In this document: piece after piece, positions 13,914 through 18,327 of the stretch
How the letters are laid out: each line of letters opens with the position of its first letter
Numbering within the stretch: position 1 is the stretch's first letter
Assembly (NCBI GenBank): GCA_012837565.1
Contig: DUQY01000279.1
Coordinates: 1 to 18,327, forward strand
Direction: 5' to 3'
DNA: 18,327 nucleotides
Origin: Bacteroidales bacterium
GTDB lineage: Bacteria; Bacteroidota; Bacteroidia; Bacteroidales; P3
Notes under the pieces: model-generated
Databases searched by the model: none
Told to the model about the DNA's origin: nothing
Seen by the model: the letters and a program-made list of their open reading frames with translations, nothing else
Position numbers and translations under genes: made by a program

Positions 13914-15086
13914 ATGATAGCATTAGAATCTACAATGGGTTTCATGGATTTTATCCAAACCCAACTCGTCCAATTTATTGCCTACACATCATATGGTAAC
14001 TTTACAATAGGCCATATCATAATGATTGCTATAGGCTGTTTCTTCATAGGTCTTGGTATAGTTAAAGAATATGAACCATTATTATTAATCCCTATTGGGT
14101 TTGGTATTATTGTTGGTAATATTCCTTTCTATCCTGGCTTACGAACAGGGGTCTATGAATCTGGCTCAGTTCTAAATATACTTTATCATGGAGTTCAGAA
14201 CGGTTGGTATCCTCCGCTCATATTCCTAGGTATTGGTGCCATGACAGACTTCTCTGCTCTTCTTTCCAATCCAAAACTACTACTTATTGGTGCAGCAGCA
14301 CAGTTTGGTATTTTTGCAGCTTACGCAATTGCACTTCAACTTGGTTTTACGCCTGCAGAATCAGGAGCAATTGGTATTATTGGAGGAGCAGATGGCCCTA
14401 CAGCTATCTTTATTGCATCACAATTAGCCCCAGAGCTATTAGGAGCAATAGCCGTCTCGGCCTATTCCTATATGGCATTAGTTCCTGTTATTCAGCCGCC
14501 AATTATGCGAGCTCTAACAACTAAGAAAGAAAGGTTAATTAGGATGAAACGTCCACGTCCAGTATCAAAACTTGAGAAAGTACTATTCCCTATAATTGCA
14601 TTCCTCTTAACATGTACCATAGTGCCAACAGGTATTCCTCTTTTAGGTATGCTTTTCTTTGGTAACTTACTTAAAGAATCAGGAGTAACAAAACGTTTAG
14701 CTACTGCAGCATCAGGTCCAATCATTGACACAGTAACAATATTAATTGGGCTAACAGTAGGGGCATCAACTCAAGCAACATCTTTCCTTAATGCTAAATC
14801 AATAGGTATTTTCGCATTAGGAGCGTTCTCTTTCATTGTTGCAACAACAGCAGGGGTAGCATTTGTTAAGTTTATGAACCTATTCTTAAGAGGCGACAAC
14901 AAAGTAAACCCATTAATTGGAAACTCAGGAGTATCGGCAGTGCCAGATGCTGCACGTGTTTCACAAGTTGTTGGACAAGAGTATGACAGATCAAACCACT
15001 TATTAATGCATGCAATGGGACCAAACGTAGCAGGAGTTATGGGTTCAGCAGTTGCAGCAGGGATATTACTTGCATTCTTGAAATAA
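13914..15086 (+). CDS. mmdB: Na+-translocating decarboxylase beta subunit
   Basis: The integral membrane subunit that decarboxylates carboxybiotin and exports Na+. The 390-residue hydrophobic protein has many membrane segments. Family hallmarks are the PLIFLGIGAMTDFSALLSNP segment (about 101-120), the GAIGIIGGADGPTAIFIASQL segment with D160 (the aspartate known to be essential for Na+ coupling in this family), the SYMALVPVIQPPIMRALTTKKER segment, and GNLLKESGVTKRL followed by the second inverted-repeat half. The start at 13914 keeps the three-base gap to mmdC; an internal Met eight codons later would also fit. It is the last gene of the operon, followed by a strong terminator. Confidence 0.95.
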   Translation: MIALESTMGFMDFIQTQLVQFIAYTSYGNFTIGHIIMIAIGCFFIGLGIVKEYEPLLLIPIGFGIIVGNIPFYPGLRTGVYESGSVLNILYHGVQNGWYPPLIFLGIGAMTDFSALLSNPKLLLIGAAAQFGIFAAYAIALQLGFTPAESGAIGIIGGADGPTAIFIASQLAPELLGAIAVSAYSYMALVPVIQPPIMRALTTKKERLIRMKRPRPVSKLEKVLFPIIAFLLTCTIVPTGIPLLGMLFFGNLLKESGVTKRLATAASGPIIDTVTILIGLTVGASTQATSFLNAKSIGIFALGAFSFIVATTAGVAFVKFMNLFLRGDNKVNPLIGNSGVSAVPDAARVSQVVGQEYDRSNHLLMHAMGPNVAGVMGSAVAAGILLAFLK

Positions 15087-15114
15087 AAAGATAATAATAC
15101 AACTATACTATTAC

Positions 15115-15158
15115 AATATAGGTAATTAATCATCAAGATTAGTTACCTATATTTTTTT
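15115..15158 (+). terminator. Intrinsic terminator of the decarboxylase operon
   Basis: The arm AATATAGGTAA (15115-15125) pairs with TTACCTATATT (15143-15153). Pairing continues inward for five more pairs (one G-U) to a 7-base loop. A run of seven T follows (15152-15158). It begins 28 bases after the mmdB stop. Confidence 0.9.
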
Positions 15159-15251
15159 GTAAAAACTTGTAGTCCCATATCTACTGACTTTGACACTTAT
15201 TTCCCCTTCAACATGTGATAGGTCAATGTAAAATCCCGGTGGAATATAAAT
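15150..15251 (-). pseudogene. Possible gene remnant in a GC-richer island
   Basis: The stretch at about 15165-15245 is visibly GC-richer than the AT-rich DNA on either side. On the minus strand one frame is open for 34 codons between a TAA (15252-15254) and a TAG (15147-15149). It contains no ATG and reads, in part, PPGFYIDLSHVEGEISVKV and SRYGTTSFYKK. The composition looks protein-like, but the run is short enough to arise by chance. The protein family was not recognised. The rest of the 15087-15445 stretch, outside the terminator, is AT-rich and holds no gene that could be seen. Confidence 0.3.
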
Positions 15252-15449
15252 TTACTATATTTTCCTTTGCTATTAAATCTTTCTATTTAGAACTTAAGTA
15301 TCTACTATGGAGTATAAAAGATTAAGGATAATATATTTAGTTTAACTTTATTTATACAACTTTTAATTTAAACGATTATTTTCGACTTTTTTTCGTTTTC
15401 TCATTTTTTTTGTTTTAATTTGCACTATTGAAATAAGTTTTTTTGGGTT

Positions 15450-16538
15450 CTATAACGAATAGAGTGGGTAATCAAAATTAAGTTTAGCTGATAAAAAGTA
15501 AATCATGTTCATAAAGTTTTCTAAGTTTCTATACCCTCTAGCTCTTCTTTTAGCTAATTGAATTTTATTATTAATACCTTCCAATACTCCATTAGTTACT
15601 TTTTTCTCAAAATAAGCAGTAATTCCACTCCAATGGGATTTAATCATTATTACAAATTTCTGGAAAGGATATATCTTTGATTCTATTGCCATATCACACC
15701 AGAAATATAAATAACCTTTTGCTTCTTCTGTGTCTTGGATAGAAAATACGTCCATAAAGGTTTCTCTCAGTCTATATGCTTCTCCTAAATTTGGATACTT
15801 TAATAGGAGGTAATCAAGTTCTCGTTTCTTGTCTCTTGTTAGATTATCATATTTCCTTAATATTGTGTATTTATGTCCTTTCAATAAATCATTGCCTTTA
15901 CGTTCTAATTTGCGTACTTCATCAAGTGTTTCATTTAATGATTTAACCAAATGGAACTTGTCAAAAACTATTTGACTCTTCGGTAAATTATCTACTACTC
16001 CACTTATAAAGGCTGGTGACATATCCATACTAACAAGCTCTATATTATTCTTATCTCCTCCTATTTTCTTCACTTCGTTTAATGTATCTTTCTTTAAGGC
16101 TCTCTTTACCCAATAATTAAACATACGCCAAATCCTTGGTGAGTTTGTCTTTACACACTTTGTTACTTTTGATACTGGCATCTCACTTTCTATTAATAAC
16201 ATTATATAAGCTTCTAAAAGTAAAGTAAAACCACTCTCAGATCTTGCCCAAGGAACTTCTATTTGATTTATTCCGCCTGATTTATGTTTTATTCTTGGTA
16301 CTCTGGCATGGAGATAACAACAATGCTGAAAGAAATTTAAGTGTTGCCAAGTCTTATCTACACTATCATACGCTGTTTGTAAATTATCTTCTTTGTCTTT
16401 GAACTTATAACCACGTTCAAAATCAATATAAATATGTAATTCTTTTGTTCCTTCTAAAGAATCCAAAAACTCTACTTTAGACATATACCATGGACTTGAT
16501 AAACCTAAAGCTAAATCAAATATTGCTGTACTATTCAT
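15450..16538 (-). CDS. ISL3-family transposase
   Basis: A 362-residue DDE transposase that appears intact. The probable catalytic residues are D172 (VSMDMSPAFISG), D193 (IVFDKFHLVK) and E320 (NGVLEGINNKIQLAKRRARGYRN), all in characteristic ISL3 contexts. The N-terminal part has the family pattern ELHIYIDFERGYKF and KTWQHLNFFQHCCYLHARVPR. The Cys pairs that normally form a zinc ribbon around these segments are mostly missing (KDKEDN where CPxCG-like residues are expected). The C-terminal codons (DYPLYSL and stop) are encoded by the left terminal inverted repeat. The ATG at 16538 is the only start, as an in-frame TAA lies just upstream. Confidence 0.92.
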   Translation of the reverse strand: MNSTAIFDLALGLSSPWYMSKVEFLDSLEGTKELHIYIDFERGYKFKDKEDNLQTAYDSVDKTWQHLNFFQHCCYLHARVPRIKHKSGGINQIEVPWARSESGFTLLLEAYIMLLIESEMPVSKVTKCVKTNSPRIWRMFNYWVKRALKKDTLNEVKKIGGDKNNIELVSMDMSPAFISGVVDNLPKSQIVFDKFHLVKSLNETLDEVRKLERKGNDLLKGHKYTILRKYDNLTRDKKRELDYLLLKYPNLGEAYRLRETFMDVFSIQDTEEAKGYLYFWCDMAIESKIYPFQKFVIMIKSHWSGITAYFEKKVTNGVLEGINNKIQLAKRRARGYRNLENFMNMIYFLSAKLNFDYPLYSL

Positions 16539-16542
16539 GATG

Positions 16543-16574
16543 CAAAGTTAAATATTTTTATTTACCCACTCAAA
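16543..16574 (-). promoter_or_regulatory. Transposase promoter partly inside the terminal repeat
   Basis: On the minus strand TTTG (complement of 16571-16574, inside the right inverted repeat) is followed after 20 bases by TAACTTTG (complement of 16543-16550), an exact TAnnTTTG. Only four bases separate it from the ATG at 16538, so the transcript would have almost no leader. Confidence 0.6.
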
Positions 16575-16637
16575 ACGTTATAGAACCAAAAAGTTTTTTG
16601 AATTACCAAGCATTCTGAAAATATTTTGTCTTTTTTA

Positions 16638-16668
16638 TTTGTTATGTCAATAATTTTTATTTCCTTTG
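16638..16668 (+). promoter_or_regulatory. Promoter of the T9SS cargo gene at 16716
   Basis: TTTG at 16638-16641, a 19-base spacer, and TTCCTTTG at 16661-16668 (one mismatch to TAnnTTTG). It lies wholly outside the insertion sequence, so the insertion probably did not remove the promoter. Confidence 0.62.
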
Positions 16669-16715
16669 CAGGGTTAAAACAATTAAAAATAGCAACAATT
16701 TAAACAAAAAGTATT

Positions 16716-17603
16716 ATGAACAAAAAACTATCATTAATTTGGGTGGTATTTTTTATCACTTTTTTAAGCAATATAGCATATTCACAAATAGGGAATACGA
16801 TTGTAGATACAAATAGTGTTTGGTCAATTAATAACCAAATTTCATCACCAACACCTCCAACAAGTTACTATATTCACTTAAAAGGGGATACCATTATTGA
16901 TTCAAAACAATACACAAAGGTTTGGAATAATAATGACTTATCTTTAACAGATGATATGGAATTATATGGTTTAATAAGAGAAGAAAACCAAAAAACATAT
17001 ATAAGGTATAATTATAATGGTCTTTCAGGTGAGAATTTACTATACGATTTCTCTTTGAATATTGGTGATAGTGTTTTATTATATCAAATAGATACAATCT
17101 ACTTTTACTGGTTTACTGTTACTAATGTAGATTCAATTGAAATAAATAATGAAATGCATAAAAGGATTATTTTATCTGGAAATTTCTATACTGACATTAC
17201 TTGGGTTGAAAAAATAGGTTGTTTAGATAGAGGATTATTCTATTCTCCTATGATATTTCTTTGTGGAGTTAGGGAAGATTTATTATGTTATTATTATAAT
17301 AATAGCTGTTTATATACCAATCCAAACTTCAATTATTGTACTGTAGGTTTAGATAATCCATTGAAAACAGAGAGTAAAACAATAATATATCCAAACCCAG
17401 TTAAAGATTATCTTAATATTGATTCAGAAGAAATGATATCCAATATAGAGATTTTAGATATTGAAGGTAGATTATTGATAAGCAAAGAGAATATAAATAA
17501 TATCAATTACAGTACAAATCTTGATTCCTTATCTAAAGGTGTCTATATACTTAAGATTATATATAAGAACGGAAAGATTGGTTCTTATAAACTATTAAAA
17601 TAA
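16716..17603 (+). CDS. Secreted protein with T9SS type A sorting domain, function unknown
   Basis: A 295-residue exported protein. Residues 1-23 are a signal peptide (NKKLSLIWVVFFITFLSNIAYS, then Q). The body (about 25-215) contains the pattern HLKGDTIIDSKQYTKVW, then YGLIREENQKTYIRY, then LLYDFSLNIGDSVLL, seen in many Bacteroidota cargo proteins without an assigned activity. It includes a Cys cluster (GCLDRG, LCGV, LLCYY, SCLY, YC) that could form disulfides. The last 75 or so residues are a T9SS type A domain (IIYPNPVKDYLNIDS, IEILDIEGRLL, LSKGVYILKI, GSYKLLK), directing export across the outer membrane and probably surface attachment. A second, shorter T9SS gene follows after 9 bases. Confidence 0.85.
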   Translation: MNKKLSLIWVVFFITFLSNIAYSQIGNTIVDTNSVWSINNQISSPTPPTSYYIHLKGDTIIDSKQYTKVWNNNDLSLTDDMELYGLIREENQKTYIRYNYNGLSGENLLYDFSLNIGDSVLLYQIDTIYFYWFTVTNVDSIEINNEMHKRIILSGNFYTDITWVEKIGCLDRGLFYSPMIFLCGVREDLLCYYYNNSCLYTNPNFNYCTVGLDNPLKTESKTIIYPNPVKDYLNIDSEEMISNIEILDIEGRLLISKENINNINYSTNLDSLSKGVYILKIIYKNGKIGSYKLLK

Positions 17604-17612
17604 TAACAGAAT

Positions 17613-18043
17613 ATGAAAAGAACTTTTTTATTATTAATGATTGTTATTTCGGCTTTTAATGTAAAAGGACAAAAGCAAAATCTATACTTTATTTTAATGG
17701 TGTGAATACTGATTATCACCCAGTTATTTTATTTGAAGAAAACACTGAAAAATCACTTAAACCATCAGTCAAACTTTCAAGTCTTGTGAAAGCTGATATA
17801 ATTTTATCTCCAAACCCTGCAAAAGATTATATCACTTTATCATATGACTTAGAATCAAGAAAAACAGAGTATACTATAAGAATATATGATAATAAAGGTA
17901 TTAATGTATATTCAGGGAACTTGAAAGGAAATAGAGGTATTCAAAACATAGATACAAGAGGGTTTAGTTCTGGAGCATATGTTTATAATGTTGAGAATGG
18001 AAATGAAAGATGTAAGAGTGGTAAGTTTATTATTGTTAGATAA
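17613..18043 (+). pseudogene. Short T9SS cargo gene split by a frameshift
   Basis: The ATG at 17613 opens a signal peptide (MKRTFLLLLMIVISAFNVKG, then Q), but that frame stops at about 17705. The adjoining frame, open from 17660, gives ILYFNGVNTDYHPVILF and continues to a complete T9SS type A domain (IILSPNPAKDYITLSYD, YTIRIYDNKGINVYSG, GFSSGAYVYNV, FIIVR) ending at 18043. Restoring one base in the A-runs at about 17671-17680 would join the two into one protein of about 143 residues. The predicted mature part before the sorting domain would be only some 30-40 residues. The cause may be a real mutation, a sequencing or assembly indel in a homopolymer, or, less likely, programmed frameshifting. 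A GTG at 17702 could be taken as a start but would leave no signal peptide. Confidence 0.7.
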
Positions 18044-18066
18044 TCAATAAATAGAATGTCAAACTT

Positions 18067-18098
18067 AAAGAGAGGGAGCAATTGTTTCCTCTCTTTTT
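18067..18098 (+). terminator. Intrinsic terminator after the T9SS genes
   Basis: AAAGAGAGGGA (18067-18077) pairs with TTCCTCTCTTT (18086-18096), an 11-bp stem with one G-U, around an 8-base loop. T residues continue to 18098. It lies 24 bases after the stop of the T9SS gene. Confidence 0.85.
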
Positions 18099-18270
18099 CA
18101 ATCAATTTAGTTTTTCTTTGCTTTGACTATGCGGACTAGAAAATCTGTCGCAAAAGTTATAAGAATAGGATATAACTATTAATCCAAAATACAGTAAAAA
18201 GACTTGTCAAAATTAGGAGTTGATCTTTGCGAAAAAAGACTTGATATAAATTTGAAAAGAAGGGGTCTGA

Positions 18271-18314
18271 ATGAAACGCTGTTTTAATTTCTTGAAACAG
18301 CGTTTCATTTTTTT
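18271..18314 (+). terminator. Strong palindrome with T-run near the window end
   Basis: ATGAAACGCTGTTT (18271-18284) is the exact complement of AAACAGCGTTTCAT (18295-18308), a 14-bp stem with a 10-base loop followed by seven T (18308-18314). It has the form of an intrinsic terminator, yet no gene was seen between it and the terminator at 18098. Confidence 0.65.
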
Positions 18315-18327
18315 AAAACAGCGTTTC
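18295..18327. repeat. Direct copies of AAACAGCGTTTC at the window edge
   Basis: AAACAGCGTTTC occurs at 18295-18306 and again at 18316-18327, the last bases of the window, with the inverted copy at 18273-18284. The cluster probably continues beyond the window. Confidence 0.8.

Larger units (their letters stand above)
15446..16587 (-). mobile_element. ISL3-family insertion sequence
   Basis: The element is bounded by 26-bp imperfect inverted repeats. The left end at 15446-15471 begins GGTTCTATAACG and ends GAGTGGGTAA. The right end (complement of 16562-16587) has the same two blocks, 23 of 26 matching, with the differences in the central four bases. The 1142-bp element holds one transposase gene and is short for ISL3 (usually 1.3 kb or more). 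Both flanks carry an AAGTTTTTT(T)G string (15435-15445 and 16591-16600), but T count and boundary do not give a clean 8-bp target duplication. It lies in intergenic DNA and disrupts no recognised gene. Confidence 0.88.

Noticed and set aside
14204..14524. Cys- and Trp-rich 106-residue open frame on the plus strand
   Set aside because: It is a shadow of the Na+-pump gene in another frame. The pump gene is complete and its frame is the coding one.
15435..16600. Clear 8-bp target duplication for the ISL3 element
   Set aside because: Both flanks have AAGTTTTTT(T)G, but the T count differs and the positions relative to the inverted repeats do not align, so it could be chance in a T-rich region.
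18271..18327. Start of a CRISPR array or integron attC site
   Set aside because: Only three short arms are visible, one inverted, with no spacer regularity, integrase or gene cassette. A hairpin with a T-run explains most of it.

Overview
The window is AT-rich DNA from a member of the Bacteroidota, most likely an anaerobic Bacteroidales-type organism. Three things point there: proteins with type IX secretion (T9SS) C-terminal sorting domains and a PorZ-like secretion component; promoters of the Bacteroidota form (TTTG, about 19-20 bases, TAnnTTTG) with little Shine-Dalgarno signal; and a complete methylmalonyl-CoA decarboxylase operon typical of propionate-forming fermenters.

Layout. (1) Positions 1-4844 hold the 3' part of a type IC (EcoR124I-like) restriction-modification locus: hsdS, cut by the window edge, then a small GxxExxY-family gene in a repeat-bounded cassette, then a full hsdR. 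The methylase gene hsdM is not visible. (2) Positions 4971-9225, minus strand, hold prfA (release factor 1), porZ and recO in transcription order. (3) Position 9337 starts a DUF4837-type lipoprotein gene, divergent from prfA. (4) Positions 10479-15086 hold a five-gene operon: mce, mmdA, an oadG-like gene with a large extra exported domain, the biotin carrier, and the Na+-pumping beta subunit. It starts at a good promoter and ends at a strong terminator. Together these genes epimerise methylmalonyl-CoA and decarboxylate it to propionyl-CoA while exporting Na+. (5) Positions 15446-16587 hold a compact, apparently intact ISL3-family insertion sequence. Between it and the operon is a short GC-richer island that may be a gene remnant. 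(6) Positions 16716-18043 hold two T9SS cargo genes, the second tiny and frameshifted. A terminator and a palindromic repeat cluster run to the window edge.

The most interesting structure is the cassette between hsdS and hsdR. A 12-base word, TTGTCTGAATTA, occurs twice in one orientation at its left end and twice inverted at its right end. It encloses the GxxExxY gene, supplies the last codons and stop of hsdS, and ends three bases before the hsdR start. This looks like a small mobile or repeat-associated unit built to sit between genes. The hsdS gene also carries a perfect-register TAEL (12-bp) repeat of the kind known to change recognition-site spacing in the EcoR124 family.

No rRNA, tRNA, CRISPR array or phage module was seen. 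All calls come from reading the sequence; no database search was run.
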